From Caviibacterium pharyngocola (lineage in GTDB: Bacteria; Pseudomonadota; Gammaproteobacteria; Enterobacterales; Pasteurellaceae): a stretch of DNA of 64,000 bases. The notes under the pieces are model-generated. The model was given only the letters and a program-made list of their open reading frames with translations. It did no database searches and was not told where the DNA came from. A program made the translations under genes and the position numbers. This document shows, piece by piece, positions 1 to 11,434 of the stretch. How positions within the stretch are numbered: the first letter of the stretch is position 1; the number at the start of each line of letters is the position of its first letter. Location: NCBI RefSeq assembly GCF_002795405.1, contig NZ_PHGZ01000008.1, forward strand, positions 113,561-177,560. The letters run 5' to 3'.

Positions 1-1
1 G

Positions 2-76
2 GCGTCAATCGCATTAATTACCGCGGGATTAATGTCCCTTGCCTTTATGGGATTCACTGGTTTAGTGAGAGTGTAA
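2..76 (+). CDS. rsxA: RsxA (RnfA) electron transport complex subunit, C-terminal end only
   Basis: Partial gene cut by the left window edge. The last 24 codons are hydrophobic (ending MGFTGLVRV) and stop at 74-76, two bases before rsxB. RsxA is an integral membrane subunit of the Rsx/Rnf complex, and position plus the C-terminal sequence fit it. Only the final transmembrane segment is visible, so identity rests mainly on gene order. Confidence 0.85.
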   Translation, partial: ASIALITAGLMSLAFMGFTGLVRV

Positions 77-78
77 CA

Positions 79-672
79 ATGACAACGCTTTATTACATTC
101 TGATTGCTATCGCCTTGCTCGCCCTGATTTTCGGCGTCGTGTTGGGCATTGCGTCGGTCAAACTTAAAGTCGAGGCGGATCCTATCGTCGAGAAAATCGA
201 CGCCTTGTTGCCGCAAAGCCAATGCGGACAATGCGGTTATCCCGGTTGCAAACCTTATGCCGAAGCCATTGCAAACGGCGATGTGATTACCAAATGCGTT
301 CCCGGCGGGCAACCTTTGGTGGTTAAAATTGCGGATTTACTCGGCGTTGACGTGCCGGCAACGGATTTTACCGAAGATCCGACGCCGAAAGTCGCTTTTA
401 TCGACGAAAATATGTGTATCGGCTGCACAAAATGTATTCAAGCTTGTCCGGTGGATGCCATTATCGGCACAAACCGCGCAATGCACACGATTATTCCGGA
501 TCTTTGTACCGGTTGCGAGCTTTGCGTCGCACCTTGCCCGACGGACTGTATTTCAATGATAAAAACACAAAAAACCATTGATAATTGGGATTGGAAATTC
601 GATCCGAAACTCGTCATTCCGGTGGTGGATACTACGTCGGCGCAGAAAAAAATCATTGTGGGGGAAAAATGA
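79..672 (+). CDS. rsxB: RsxB (RnfB) iron-sulfur subunit of the Rsx/Rnf electron transport complex
   Basis: 197 aa. An N-terminal membrane anchor (about residues 4-27) is followed by a four-cysteine cluster site (C49, C52, C57, C73; CGQCGYPGC) and two ferredoxin-type 4Fe-4S motifs ([12 protein letters not shown] near residue 113, [12 protein letters not shown] near residue 143). RsxB passes electrons through its clusters in the membrane complex; in E. coli the Rsx complex keeps SoxR reduced, and Rnf complexes elsewhere couple ferredoxin/NAD redox to ion transport. The stop overlaps the rsxC start (ATGA), indicating translational coupling. Length and motifs are normal for the family. Confidence 0.97.
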   Translation: MTTLYYILIAIALLALIFGVVLGIASVKLKVEADPIVEKIDALLPQSQCGQCGYPGCKPYAEAIANGDVITKCVPGGQPLVVKIADLLGVDVPATDFTEDPTPKVAFIDENMCIGCTKCIQACPVDAIIGTNRAMHTIIPDLCTGCELCVAPCPTDCISMIKTQKTIDNWDWKFDPKLVIPVVDTTSAQKKIIVGEK

Positions 673-2663
673 CGGATGTTTTAACCCGTTTCAATTCAGG
701 CAAACTTTGGGATTTCGACGGCGGCATTCACCCGCCGGAAATGAAATCTCAATCCAATCAAACGCCGATAAGCGATATACCCTTAGCGCATAAATTTTAT
801 GTGCCGGTGAAACAACACGCCGGTTCCGCAGGCAATTTATTGGTTAAAGTCGGCGATAAAGTGTTAAAAGGTCAAGCGCTCACATCCGGCGAAGGATTGC
901 GCACGCTGCCCGTCCACGCGCCCACTTCCGGCACCGTAATCGACATTGCACCTTATGTCGCTGCGCACCCTTCCGGATTGACGGAATTAACCGTCACCAT
1001 TCAAGCGGACGGCGCGGATCAATGGCGCGAACAATTTCCCATTGAAGATTTTCTCACCCAAACGCCGGAACAGCTGATCGAAAAAATTTATCTTGCCGGT
1101 GTCGCCGGACTTGGCGGCGCGGTTTTCCCGACCGCAGCAAAAATTCACTCGGCGGAAAAAGCGGTAAAATTATTAATTATCAACGGCGCGGAATGCGAGC
1201 CTTACATAACTTGCGACGACCGATTAATGCGCGATTATCCGCAAGAAATTATCGAGGGAATTCGCATTTTGCGCTATATTTTGCGTCCGGAAAAAGTGGT
1301 TATCGCCGTTGAGGACAATAAACCGGAAGCCGTACAAGCGCTACGCGATGCGTTGCAAGGGGCGAATGATATTGAAATTCGCGTCATTCCGACCAAATAT
1401 CCTTCCGGTGCGGCGAAACAATTAATTCAAGTTTTGACCGGCTTGGAAGTGCCGAGCGGACAACGTTCTTCGTCAATCGGCGTGTTAATGCACAACGTCG
1501 GCACGGCGTTCGCCATTAAAAGAGCGGTCATAAATGACGAACCTTTAATCGAACGCGTCGTCACCCTCACCGGCGATAAAATTCCGCACAAAGGCAATCG
1601 CTGGGTCAGATTAGGTACACCGATCGCACATTTATTGCAACAGGCGAATTATCAATATGACGCGCGTTTTCCGGTTTTTATGGGCGGTCCGATGATGGGC
1701 TTTATCTTGCCGGATCTAAACGCACCGGTCACCAAAGTCACCAACTGCTTATTGGCGCCGGATCATTTCGAATATTCACCGCCGGCGAAAGAACAAGCTT
1801 GTATTCGTTGTTCCGCCTGTTCGGACGCTTGTCCGGTGCATCTAATGCCGCAACAACTTTATTGGTTCGCCCGCAGCGAGGATCACGAAAAATCGGAGCA
1901 ATATTCCCTTAAAGATTGCATCGAATGCGGCTTATGCGCTTATGTTTGTCCGAGCCACATTCCGCTTATCCAATATTTCCGCCAAGAAAAAGCGAAAATT
2001 TGGGACATTCAAGAAAAAGCGCGCAAAGCCGAAGAAGCGAAAATCCGCTTTGAAGCTCGACAAGCGCGATTAGAAAAAGAAGAACAAGCGCGTAAAGCCA
2101 GATCGCAACAAGCGGCGGAACAGCGTCGGGAAGAATTGGCGAAACCAAAAGGTGTCGATCCCGTTAAAGCGGCGCTCGCTCGCTTAAAAGCGAAAAATAA
2201 TGAAAACGCGGATACCCCGAAAATTCGGGAAATTAAAACCATCGTCGGCGAAAAAGGCGAAATTCTACCGGATAATACCGACATCACCGCCCAACGCAAA
2301 GCGCGTAGATTAGCACGGCAACAAGCGGAAACGGCAGATAATGCGCAAAGTGCGGTACAAAATCCGACGGAAAATAATCCACAGAAAACGGACGAAAATT
2401 CTACCGCACTTGATGATAAAAAAGCCGCTATCGCCGCCGCACTTGCACGCGCTAAAGCAAAAAAAGCGGCACAACAAATGGCGCCAGCGGAAAACCCTGC
2501 GCCGAGCGCAACGGAAACCAATTCGCTCGCACAATCCGTAGAAACGCCGAGCGCACCGCCAACGGAAAGCGATCCGAAAAAAGCTGCGATTGCCGCCGCT
2601 ATTGCACGCGCCAAAGCGAAAAAAGCGGCACAGCAAGCGGAAACGGCGAAAACCCTAGAATAA
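669..2663 (+). CDS. rsxC: RsxC (RnfC) electron transport complex subunit
   Basis: 664 aa from the ATG at 669, which overlaps the rsxB stop (ATGA) and begins [16 protein letters not shown]. The reading frame is open further upstream to 585, but that would run through the rsxB end, so 669 is preferred. An N-terminal barrel/sandwich-hybrid and NADH/FMN-binding region (with GAECEPYIT) precedes two 4Fe-4S motifs, [12 protein letters not shown] and [12 protein letters not shown]. The long C-terminal tail is Ala/Lys/Gln-rich and holds near-repeats of the type [20 protein letters not shown]. Such tails are usual and variable in gamma-proteobacterial RsxC. It is the likely NADH-facing peripheral subunit of the complex. 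Confidence 0.96.
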   Translation: MTDVLTRFNSGKLWDFDGGIHPPEMKSQSNQTPISDIPLAHKFYVPVKQHAGSAGNLLVKVGDKVLKGQALTSGEGLRTLPVHAPTSGTVIDIAPYVAAHPSGLTELTVTIQADGADQWREQFPIEDFLTQTPEQLIEKIYLAGVAGLGGAVFPTAAKIHSAEKAVKLLIINGAECEPYITCDDRLMRDYPQEIIEGIRILRYILRPEKVVIAVEDNKPEAVQALRDALQGANDIEIRVIPTKYPSGAAKQLIQVLTGLEVPSGQRSSSIGVLMHNVGTAFAIKRAVINDEPLIERVVTLTGDKIPHKGNRWVRLGTPIAHLLQQANYQYDARFPVFMGGPMMGFILPDLNAPVTKVTNCLLAPDHFEYSPPAKEQACIRCSACSDACPVHLMPQQLYWFARSEDHEKSEQYSLKDCIECGLCAYVCPSHIPLIQYFRQEKAKIWDIQEKARKAEEAKIRFEARQARLEKEEQARKARSQQAAEQRREELAKPKGVDPVKAALARLKAKNNENADTPKIREIKTIVGEKGEILPDNTDITAQRKARRLARQQAETADNAQSAVQNPTENNPQKTDENSTALDDKKAAIAAALARAKAKKAAQQMAPAENPAPSATETNSLAQSVETPSAPPTESDPKKAAIAAAIARAKAKKAAQQAETAKTLE

Positions 2664-2720
2664 ATTTACGTCGCAAGCCGAATGTTTTTTCTGCAAGCGA
2701 ATAATATTAAGAGATGTTAA

Positions 2721-3797
2721 ATGTTTAAAATGATCAGTTCTCCTCATACGCATTCGGGCAAGCTTACCGCTCGCATTATGCTATGGGTGATTATCGCAAT
2801 GATTCCCGCAATTATTGCGCAAATTTATTATTTTGGTTTCGGCGTGCTGATTCAAGCGGCGCTTGCCGTCGGTTTGGCGCTGACCTTGGAATTTATCGTC
2901 ACCCTATTACGCCATAAGCCGAAATTATTTTATATTGCGGATTTTAGCGTAATTTTGACCGCACTTATTCTCGCGGTTGCCATTCCGCCTTATGCGCCTT
3001 ATTGGGTAATTTTGATCGGAACCTTTTGCGCCGTGATTTTCGCCAAGCACGTTTACGGCGGACTAGGACAAAATTTATTCAATCCGGCAATGGTCGGCTA
3101 TGTGATTTTGTTGATTTCATTCCCGTTACAAATGACCACTTGGCTACCGCCGGTTCAGTTGCTTAACGAGCCGCCGACATTTGCCGACGCTTATGCGTTA
3201 ATTTTCACCGGCTTCAGCACCGATGGATTTAGTTTACACCAACTTACCGCCGCCATTGACGGCATTACTCAAGCCACGCCGTTAGATGCGGTAAAAACCG
3301 GCATAAAAAGTGGCGCGGCATTAAGCGATATTGCACATTCGCCGATTTTCGGTTCGTTACTGCCGTTCGGCGCCATTGCCGAGGGTCAAGGCTGGGCGCA
3401 GGTCAACGCGTTCTTTTTACTCGGTGGGTTGTTCTTAATTTGGAAAAAAATCATCCATTGGCAAATTCCCGTGGCTTTTTTAGCGGTGATATTTTTGTTC
3501 GGTTTTGTGCAAAATCTGTTGGCTTTCGCACCGAATCCACTGTGGCATTGGTTTAGCGGCGCAACGATGTTCGGCGCATTTTTCATTGCGACGGATCCCG
3601 TCACTGCCTCCATTACACCGAAAGGGAAGTTAATCTTCGGTGCTTTAGTCGGTATTTTGGTTTGCTTGATTCGCTTTTACGGCGGTTATCCCGACGGCGT
3701 CGCCTTTGCCGTATTACTCGGTAATATTTGCGTGCCGCTAATCGATTATTACACCCGCCCGCGCGTAAGCGGTCATTTCAAAAAAGGAGGGAAATAA
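2721..3797 (+). CDS. rsxD: RsxD (RnfD) membrane subunit with covalent flavin site
   Basis: 358 aa, strongly hydrophobic with about eight to ten membrane segments. The [10 protein letters not shown] motif near residue 280 is the flavinylation site (FMN linked to the threonine of SGAT) known in RnfD/NqrB proteins, followed by the family signature [13 protein letters not shown]. The 57-bp gap after rsxC holds no gene. The stop overlaps the rsxG start by one base (TAATG). Confidence 0.96.
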   Translation: MFKMISSPHTHSGKLTARIMLWVIIAMIPAIIAQIYYFGFGVLIQAALAVGLALTLEFIVTLLRHKPKLFYIADFSVILTALILAVAIPPYAPYWVILIGTFCAVIFAKHVYGGLGQNLFNPAMVGYVILLISFPLQMTTWLPPVQLLNEPPTFADAYALIFTGFSTDGFSLHQLTAAIDGITQATPLDAVKTGIKSGAALSDIAHSPIFGSLLPFGAIAEGQGWAQVNAFFLLGGLFLIWKKIIHWQIPVAFLAVIFLFGFVQNLLAFAPNPLWHWFSGATMFGAFFIATDPVTASITPKGKLIFGALVGILVCLIRFYGGYPDGVAFAVLLGNICVPLIDYYTRPRVSGHFKKGGK

Positions 3798-4420
3798 TGC
3801 AATCGGCAAAAATTTCCGCTCGTTACGGCTTATTGCTTTCCATTATTGCGCTGATTTGCACCGCACTTTCCGCCGGCGTGTATTTTCTAACAAAAGATAA
3901 AATCGACAGCGCCGTGGCAAAACAACAAATCGCCTTGTTATCTCAAGTGATTCCGCCGCAATATTATGACAACGATCTACTATCCTCCTGTCGCGCGCCG
4001 AATTCGGCGGCGTTGCAAGCCGTGCGTATCGGCAAAATTTGTACGGCGAAAAAAGGAAATCAAATTACTGCCTACGCCTACGAAACCGTTGCACCGGACG
4101 GCTATTCGGGCAATATTCGTTTGTTAGTCGGTATGACGCCGCAAAAGGAAATTTTAGGCGTGCGCGTGATCGAACACAAAGAAACTCCCGGCTTGGGCGA
4201 TAAAATCGAAACCCGCGTTTCCGATTGGATTTTGAGTTTCACGCAACAAAAAATCACTTCGGATAACTTACAAGATTGGGCGGTAAAAAAAGACGGCGGG
4301 AAATTCGATCAATTTTCCGGCGCAACCATTACGCCGCGTGCGGTGGTCAATCAAGTGAAACGTTCCGCTTTGATCTTAGCGGAAAATCTTGCCCAACTTG
4401 AAGCGGAAAATCATCAGTAA
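3797..4420 (+). CDS. rsxG: RsxG (RnfG) flavoprotein subunit
   Basis: 207 aa from the ATG at 3797, which overlaps the rsxD stop and has a strong AAGGAGGG ribosome-binding site 7-14 bases upstream. An earlier in-frame start inside rsxD is possible but unsupported. A single N-terminal membrane helix is followed by a periplasmic FMN-binding domain with FSGATITPRAVV near the C-terminus, where the threonine carries covalent FMN in the family. Fourth complete gene of the rsx operon. Confidence 0.95.
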   Translation: MQSAKISARYGLLLSIIALICTALSAGVYFLTKDKIDSAVAKQQIALLSQVIPPQYYDNDLLSSCRAPNSAALQAVRIGKICTAKKGNQITAYAYETVAPDGYSGNIRLLVGMTPQKEILGVRVIEHKETPGLGDKIETRVSDWILSFTQQKITSDNLQDWAVKKDGGKFDQFSGATITPRAVVNQVKRSALILAENLAQLEAENHQ

Positions 4421-4432
4421 AACGGAATTATT

Positions 4433-5146
4433 ATGAGAGAAAATCACGCGGAAATTGACCGCACTTTACCCGAACATCAATCCTCTGCCCCCCTTGAAAC
4501 GGCGGAAAAACCTTCGGTTTGGGCAAATTTATTAAAACAAGGTTTTTGGCACAATAACCCGACTTTAGTGCAATTATTAGGGCTTTGTCCGTTGCTTGCG
4601 GTGTCCAATACGGCGACGAATGCACTGGGTTTGGGCTTGGCGACAATTATCGTATTGATGAGTACCAATACGGTGGTTTCGCTGTTCCGCAAACAAATTC
4701 CGCACGAAATCCGAATTCCGATTTATGTGATGATTATCGCCACCACCGTCACCCTAGTGCAACTGATTATGAACGCTTACACCTATACGTTGTATCAATC
4801 GCTAGGTATTTTTATTCCGCTTATCGTGACGAATTGTATCGTTATCGGGCGAGCCGAAGCCTTCGCTTCGAAAAATGACGTTCTACTGTCTTTATTCGAC
4901 GGTTTCGCAATGGGCTTGGGAATGACTTTCAGTTTGTTTGTGCTGGGCGCGATTCGCGAAATCGTCGGCACGGGAAAACTGTTTATCGGCATTGAAAACT
5001 TATTGGGAAATTGGGCGAACGGCTTACACCTTGAACTCTTTCATATGGACAATAATTTCTTACTCGCCATTTTACCGCCGGGTGCATTCTTAGGTTTAGG
5101 CATTATTTTGGCAGTAAAAAACCTCATTGATCAGCGAAAAAAATGA
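4433..5146 (+). CDS. rsxE: RsxE (RnfE) membrane subunit
   Basis: 237 aa, about six membrane helices, with family landmarks [16 protein letters not shown] near residue 43, IGRAEAFAS and [13 protein letters not shown]. The N-terminal about 30 residues are polar and rather long. It overlaps nth by four bases, so nth is probably translated from the rsx mRNA, as in other gamma-proteobacteria. Confidence 0.96.
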   Translation: MRENHAEIDRTLPEHQSSAPLETAEKPSVWANLLKQGFWHNNPTLVQLLGLCPLLAVSNTATNALGLGLATIIVLMSTNTVVSLFRKQIPHEIRIPIYVMIIATTVTLVQLIMNAYTYTLYQSLGIFIPLIVTNCIVIGRAEAFASKNDVLLSLFDGFAMGLGMTFSLFVLGAIREIVGTGKLFIGIENLLGNWANGLHLELFHMDNNFLLAILPPGAFLGLGIILAVKNLIDQRKK

Positions 5147-5778
5147 ATAAACAGAAACGCATTGAAATTTTAACTCGGCTGCGCGATAACAATCCGACGC
5201 CGACCACCGAACTCCGCTATAATTCACCTTTCGAGCTATTGATCGCCGTGATTTTATCGGCGCAAGCTACGGATAAAGGCGTCAACAAAGCGACGGACAA
5301 ACTGTTTCCCGTCGCCAATACGCCGCAGGCCATTTTGGATCTCGGTTTGGATAAACTGAAAGACTATATCAAAACCATCGGCTTATATAACAGCAAAGCG
5401 GAAAATATTATGAAAACCTGCCGCGATTTGGTGGAAAAACATCAAGGCGAAGTACCGGAAAGTCGCGAAGCGCTGGAAGCCTTGGCAGGCGTCGGCAGAA
5501 AAACCGCAAATGTAGTATTAAATACCGCCTTCGGGCACCCGACCATTGCCGTGGATACGCATATTTTTCGCGTTGCCAACCGCACCGGTTTCGCGCCGGG
5601 CAAAGACGTGCTGAAAGTGGAAGAAAAATTACTCAAAGTCGTCCCCGATGAATTTAAAGTGAATGTGCACCATTGGCTGATTTTGCACGGACGCTATACC
5701 TGTATCGCAAGAAAACCGCGCTGCGGCTCTTGCATTATCGAAGATCTTTGCGAATATAAAGAAAAAACGGATAATTAA
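5143..5778 (+). CDS. nth: Endonuclease III, DNA glycosylase/AP lyase
   Basis: 211 aa. Helix-hairpin-helix [14 protein letters not shown] includes the catalytic lysine, followed by the catalytic aspartate in [11 protein letters not shown]. The C-terminal 4Fe-4S cluster motif is C-x6-C-x2-C-x5-C ([17 protein letters not shown]). It removes oxidised pyrimidines and cleaves the AP site in base excision repair. Last gene of the rsx operon by ATGA overlap with rsxE. No strong terminator is evident in the 114 bp that follow. Confidence 0.98.
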   Translation: MNKQKRIEILTRLRDNNPTPTTELRYNSPFELLIAVILSAQATDKGVNKATDKLFPVANTPQAILDLGLDKLKDYIKTIGLYNSKAENIMKTCRDLVEKHQGEVPESREALEALAGVGRKTANVVLNTAFGHPTIAVDTHIFRVANRTGFAPGKDVLKVEEKLLKVVPDEFKVNVHHWLILHGRYTCIARKPRCGSCIIEDLCEYKEKTDN

Positions 5779-5892
5779 CTGTAAAACTATTTATTTGCCT
5801 TATTATTTGAAATTTTCTGCGTTAAAGCCAAGAAAGTTTGAAAAAAATATGCTATAAATAGCCATTCATTACAAACGGACATTCAATAAACT

Positions 5893-7257
5893 ATGACGAA
5901 AAAAACAGAAAGACAAACTTGGTCGAGTCGATTAACTTATGTACTTACCGTTGCGGGTGCAACCGTCGGTTTCGGCGCCACTTGGCGTTTTCCTTATTTG
6001 GTCGGTGAAAACGGCGGTGGCGCGTATGTATTACTCTTTTGTCTCGCAATGATCCTTATCGGTATCCCGATGATCTTGGTTGAAAACGTAATCGGACGCC
6101 GTTTAAGAGTCAATTCCATTGACGCCTTCGGTGATAAATTGCAAGGTAAAAATATCTCGAAATACTGGAAAATCTTAGGTTATATGGGATTACTCGGTGC
6201 TTTCGGGATTATGGCATATTATATGGTGCTGGGCGGCTGGGTGATCAGCTATATCATCAATTTGATCACCGGCAATTTAGATATTTCCCAAACCATCACC
6301 AAAGATGTGGCAAAAGATTTCTATGATCTGCATATTACCAACAGTCCGTTAGAAATCACCCTTTACACATTCCTGTTTGTTGCCGTCAACTATATTATTC
6401 TTGCCAAAGGCATCATCGGCGGTATCGAACGTTCGGTAAAATATTTAATGCCGTTGTTATTTATTTTCTTAATCGGTATGGTCATTCGAAACGTAACCTT
6501 GCCCGGCGCGGCGGAAGGGATTATTTACTATCTCAAACCGGATTTTTCTAAAATCACCCCGCAATTATTTATTATGGTGTTGGGACAAGTATTCTTCGCA
6601 TTAAGTTTAGGTTTCGGTGTTTTGATCACCCTTTCCAGCTATCTCAGCAAAGAAGAAAACTTAATTCAAACCGCCGTTATCACCGGTTTCACCAACACGA
6701 TTATCGCCGTACTTGCCGGCTTTATGATCTTCCCTTCCCTATTCAGTTTCGGTATCGAACCGAACGCCGGCCCGACATTGGTGTTCCAAAGTTTGCCGAT
6801 TGTATTTTCACATTTATGGGCGGGACGATTCTTTGCGATTATTTTCTTTGGCTTGCTATTAATCGCGGCATTAACGACTTCAATTACTATTTATGAAGTT
6901 ATTATCACCGCACTTCAAGAAAAACTCAGAATGCGCCGCGGCAAAGCGATCATTTTAACCTTAGGCGGTATTTTCTTGTTCGGAAACATTCCGTCTATTT
7001 TAAGCGACAATGTGCTAAAAGACGTTACATTCTTCGGAAAAAGCATTTTCGATGCCTTCGATTATGTCAGTGGCAATATTTTATTCTTATTAACCGCATT
7101 AGGTTGTGCCGTTTTCGTCGGATTCGTATTAAAAGATGATGCGAAAAAAGAATTGTCCGCCACACCGGATTCCACCTTTTCGACAATTTGGTTCAATTAT
7201 GTCAAATTTGTCGTTCCGCTGATTATTTTGGTGATTTTCGTTAGTAACTTATTTTAA
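5893..7257 (+). CDS. Sodium-dependent transporter of the NSS (SNF) family
   Basis: 454 aa with about 11-12 membrane segments. The N-terminus carries the NSS fold signature: a WSSR gate residue region, GATVGFGATWRFPYLVGENGGGAY (unwound helix 1 with ion-binding glycines) and EN-IGRR in helix 2. Family members symport amino acids or other small solutes with Na+; the substrate cannot be read from sequence. Monocistronic, with its own 114-bp upstream region containing an AT-rich TATAAAT element near 5853, and a shared terminator at 7272-7301. Confidence 0.93.
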   Translation: MTKKTERQTWSSRLTYVLTVAGATVGFGATWRFPYLVGENGGGAYVLLFCLAMILIGIPMILVENVIGRRLRVNSIDAFGDKLQGKNISKYWKILGYMGLLGAFGIMAYYMVLGGWVISYIINLITGNLDISQTITKDVAKDFYDLHITNSPLEITLYTFLFVAVNYIILAKGIIGGIERSVKYLMPLLFIFLIGMVIRNVTLPGAAEGIIYYLKPDFSKITPQLFIMVLGQVFFALSLGFGVLITLSSYLSKEENLIQTAVITGFTNTIIAVLAGFMIFPSLFSFGIEPNAGPTLVFQSLPIVFSHLWAGRFFAIIFFGLLLIAALTTSITIYEVIITALQEKLRMRRGKAIILTLGGIFLFGNIPSILSDNVLKDVTFFGKSIFDAFDYVSGNILFLLTALGCAVFVGFVLKDDAKKELSATPDSTFSTIWFNYVKFVVPLIILVIFVSNLF

Positions 7258-7271
7258 GACAAACAAAAAAA

Positions 7272-7301
7272 CTAAGAATCATTTCGGTTCTTAGGTTTTT
7301 T
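7272..7301 (+). terminator. Rho-independent terminator of the NSS transporter gene
   Basis: CTAAGAA (7272-7278) pairs with TTCTTAG (7288-7294), followed by G and six T. It lies between the convergent transporter gene and uup and may act for both. Confidence 0.85.
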
Positions 7302-7325
7302 AAGCTTTTCTCCGTTAAATTCGGA

Positions 7326-9257
7326 TTACTTCATCGCGTTTTTCTTTTCTTCCAGTTCTTCCCAACGCATAAAGGCGTCCTCAAGGGCTTGTTCCGTATC
7401 GGCTAATTGTTGCAATATTGCCGAAGTGTAATCGCGAGAACCTTGGAAAAATTCCGGCGAACCGATTTCCTCTTGAAGTGCGGTAATTTTTTGCTCTAAA
7501 TCTTCCAATAACTGCGGTAACTGTTCCAATTCCCGCTGTTCTTTATAAGATAATTTAACCGCTTTTTTAACCGTCGGCGCCGAAATCGGTTTAATTTCCA
7601 CCGCACTTTCTTTTTTAGCACTTGGTGTTTTCGCCGCATTTTCTGCTTTTACGGCAAAATAATTGGTTTGTTGCTGTTTCGCATCGTGGAATCCGCCGAC
7701 ATATTTATTCAACACGCCGTCGCCTTCAAACATATAACATTCCGTCGCCGTGTTATCAATAAACTGACGATCGTGGCTGACAATCAATAACGTGCCTTGA
7801 TAATCCGTTAAGATTTCTTCCAATAATTCCAGCGTTTCGACATCCAAGTCATTGGTCGGTTCGTCCAAAATCAATAAATTATTCGGTTTCAGCAATAATT
7901 TTGCCAACAACAAACGGTTGCGTTCACCGCCGGATAAAGCTTTCACCGGCGTCATTGCACGTTTAGGCGGAAATAAAAAATCCTGCAAATAGCCCAAAAC
8001 GTGACGTTTTACCCCGTTTACCTCAATGTCTTGTTTCCCGTCGGCAACATTATCCATTACGCTTTTTTCCGGATCCAAATCCGCCCGATATTGATCGAAA
8101 TAGGCAATATCCAACTTAGTTCCGCAACGTACACTGCCCGATGTCGGCTGAATTTCACCGAGCAATAACTTAATAAAGGTCGTTTTTCCGCAACCGTTCG
8201 GCCCGACTAAAGCAATTTTATCGCCGCGTAAAATAGTCGTGGAAAAATTATCGAGCAATTTTTTGCCTTCGATTTCATAACTCACATTTTCCAGTTCAAA
8301 CACAATTTTGCCCGAACGACTGGAATGATCGATTTGCAATTTTGCCGTGCCCAGTACATCTCGCCGTTGACGACGTTCTTCACGCAGCGCTTTTAACGCC
8401 CGAACACGCCCTTCATTACGCGTGCGGCGCGCCTTAATGCCTTGACGAATCCAAATTTCTTCTTGTGCCAATTTCTTATCGAATAATTCGTTTTGTAAGG
8501 CTTCTACGCGTAAATTTTCTTCTTTCGTGGTTAAATACACATCGTAATCACCCGGATAAGAAACCAACTTACCACGATCTAAATCCACGATTCGCGTCGC
8601 CATTTTGCGAATAAATGAACGGTCGTGGGAAATAAACACAATACTGCCTGCAAAGCCTGACAAAAATTCTTCCAACCACTCGATCGCATCCACATCCAAA
8701 TGGTTTGTCGGTTCATCCAATAACAACACATCCGGATCACACACCAACGCCCGCGCCAACGCCGCCTTACGCAACCAGCCGCCGGACAATTCGGACAACA
8801 ACGTATCCGCATTTAAGGCTAATTTTGCCAACACTTCCTTAATTTTGCTTTCAAAACGCCAACCGTCCGCGTGATCAAGTTGCGCTTGAACGCGAGCCAG
8901 GCGATTAAGTTGGGTCTCACTGTAATCTTGTTCCAATGCAAGGGAAATATGATGATATTCTTTCAACAATTCCGCCAAATGCCCGACGCCTTCCGCAACG
9001 TAATCAAACACATTTCCCTGCGCATTACGCGGCGGATCTTGCTCCAAGCGCGACACGACCAAATCCCGCTCGAACTGCAAACGCCCGTCATCCATCTGCG
9101 TTTCACCGGCTAAGATCTTCATTAACGTCGATTTACCCGCACCATTCCGCCCGACCAAGCAAACCCGCTCACCCGCTTCAATATGCAATTCCGCATAATC
9201 CAGCAAAGGATGATCACTAAAAGAAAGATACCCGTTCGTTAAACTAATTAATGCCAC
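7326..9257 (-). CDS. uup: Uup, ABC-F family ATPase
   Basis: 643 aa from a GTG at 9257 (protein starting with the family's ALISLTNGYLSFSD); CAGGAA stands six bases upstream. A TTG six codons earlier is also in frame but has no comparable ribosome-binding site. Two ABC domains with Walker A GRNGAGKSTL and GPNGCGKTTF, signatures LSGGW and LSGGERNRL, Walker B LLLDEPTNHLD and LILDEPTNDLD, plus the ABC-F linker. A C-terminal coiled coil (about residues 565-640) ends in a lysine-rich tail. Uup has no membrane domain; it acts on ribosomes or branched DNA and limits precise excision of transposons in E. coli. Confidence 0.94.
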   Translation of the reverse strand: MALISLTNGYLSFSDHPLLDYAELHIEAGERVCLVGRNGAGKSTLMKILAGETQMDDGRLQFERDLVVSRLEQDPPRNAQGNVFDYVAEGVGHLAELLKEYHHISLALEQDYSETQLNRLARVQAQLDHADGWRFESKIKEVLAKLALNADTLLSELSGGWLRKAALARALVCDPDVLLLDEPTNHLDVDAIEWLEEFLSGFAGSIVFISHDRSFIRKMATRIVDLDRGKLVSYPGDYDVYLTTKEENLRVEALQNELFDKKLAQEEIWIRQGIKARRTRNEGRVRALKALREERRQRRDVLGTAKLQIDHSSRSGKIVFELENVSYEIEGKKLLDNFSTTILRGDKIALVGPNGCGKTTFIKLLLGEIQPTSGSVRCGTKLDIAYFDQYRADLDPEKSVMDNVADGKQDIEVNGVKRHVLGYLQDFLFPPKRAMTPVKALSGGERNRLLLAKLLLKPNNLLILDEPTNDLDVETLELLEEILTDYQGTLLIVSHDRQFIDNTATECYMFEGDGVLNKYVGGFHDAKQQQTNYFAVKAENAAKTPSAKKESAVEIKPISAPTVKKAVKLSYKEQRELEQLPQLLEDLEQKITALQEEIGSPEFFQGSRDYTSAILQQLADTEQALEDAFMRWEELEEKKNAMK

Positions 9258-9448
9258 AACACATTCCTGATTCAAATAAAATTACACGAAATTTTAACAG
9301 TTTTAGGGGGAGTTTTGTAGCCATTCAAAAGAGTCGGCGCAATCTTTAATCGGCTTTCTGGCTAATTTCACATTACCCAAGGAAACATTTTCCAAACCCA
9401 CCGCACTTTGTTACAATTCTGCGTAACTTATGTTAATCAGGATTCGAT

Positions 9449-10300
9449 ATGACGAGCTATATTATTGAAATTAATGAACAAAATCTTACGGAGATTCTTC
9501 AACAGTCTCAGACTGTGCCTTTAGTATTGGCGTTTTATGCGCCAAGTCATCAAACGTCGGTGGATTTCACCGCACTTTTATCGCGTTATGCCGAGAAATA
9601 TCAAGGTCAGTTTGTTTTAGGGAAGGTTAATTGCGAAACCGAGCAAATGATTGCGGCGCAGTTTCGGATTCAAGCCTTGCCGACGACTTATTTATTCAAA
9701 CAAGGACAGGCGTTGGATGCGTTTCAAGGTGCGCTTGAGGAGGATTTGTTGCAACAGCGTTTAAGCGTAATTTTGCCGAAAGAGGAAGAAATCAAATTTA
9801 ATTTGGCGTTGGATTTCTTACAAGCGGAAGATTACAACTCGGCGCTGCCGTTGCTGAAAGAGGCGTGGGAGCTATCGGATAAGAAAAACAGCGATATTGC
9901 CTTGCTTTATGCGGAAACCTATATTGCGATTAAACGTGTCGAGCCGGCGCAAGAAATTTTAAATCAAATTCCGTTGCAAGACCGTGACGGCCGTTGGCAA
10001 GGTTTGCAAGCGCAAATCGAGCTGTTAATCAAAGCGGCGGATACGCCGGAAATTCAACAGTTGCAAGCGGATTTCGCGAAAAATCCGACGGCGGAAATCG
10101 CGTTAAAACTTGCCGTTCAATTACATCAAGCCAATCGAAACGAAGATGCGTTAAATTTACTGTTCGATATTCTGAAAAAAGATCTCGGCGCCGAAAACGG
10201 TGAAGTAAAACAACAATTTCTTGCTATTTTGAGCGCTATCGGTGCGACGGATCCGATTACTAATAAATATCGCCGATTGCTGTATTCGCTTCTCTATTAA
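9449..10300 (+). CDS. cnoX: CnoX/YbbN-like thioredoxin-fold chaperedoxin
   Basis: 283 aa. An N-terminal thioredoxin fold (about 1-110; LVLAFYAPSH, ALPTTYLFKQG) is followed by TPR-like helices (about 115-283), the YbbN/CnoX architecture. The usual active-site CxxC position reads SHQT, with no cysteine, so disulfide reductase activity is not expected; E. coli CnoX also lacks a full CxxC. Its 77-bp distance from trxB suggests a redox/protein-quality neighbourhood. The 191 bp before it hold a USS and no gene. Confidence 0.85.
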   Translation: MTSYIIEINEQNLTEILQQSQTVPLVLAFYAPSHQTSVDFTALLSRYAEKYQGQFVLGKVNCETEQMIAAQFRIQALPTTYLFKQGQALDAFQGALEEDLLQQRLSVILPKEEEIKFNLALDFLQAEDYNSALPLLKEAWELSDKKNSDIALLYAETYIAIKRVEPAQEILNQIPLQDRDGRWQGLQAQIELLIKAADTPEIQQLQADFAKNPTAEIALKLAVQLHQANRNEDALNLLFDILKKDLGAENGEVKQQFLAILSAIGATDPITNKYRRLLYSLLY

Positions 10301-10322
10301 TAGATTTAATTACGAAACGATC

Positions 10323-10328
10323 TATAAT
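10323..10328 (+). promoter_or_regulatory. Probable -10 element before trxB
   Basis: A perfect TATAAT sits 50 bp before the trxB start in the cnoX-trxB gap. The -35 region is weak (AT-rich), so this is a tentative promoter call. Confidence 0.4.
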
Positions 10329-10356
10329 AAGGCTATGTGAAGAAACATTTTTATAA

Positions 10357-11331
<975 letters not shown>

Positions 11332-11352
11332 ACGTCTCATCTGAAAACTACG

Positions 11353-11391
11353 ATAAAATATACCGCACTTTAATCGCGCGGTATATTTTAT
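11353..11391 (+). terminator. 14-bp stem terminator containing a USS between trxB and cydD
   Basis: ATAAAATATACCGC (11353-11366) pairs perfectly with GCGGTATATTTTAT (11378-11391). The left arm and loop carry the uptake core ACCGCACTTT. The stem ends in an A/T-rich tract, so it could work in both directions. Confidence 0.75.
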
Positions 11392-11434
11392 TAACGCCCG
11401 ATTTTCCGTTATCACTCAAATAAAGAACGCATTT

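Noticed and set aside
585..668. Upstream extension of rsxC
   Set aside because: It runs inside the rsxB end; the ATGA overlap at 669 fits operon style and RsxC N-termini.
2009..2614. 201-codon minus-strand frame inside rsxC
   Set aside because: Antisense shadow of the Ala/Lys-rich repeat tail of RsxC.
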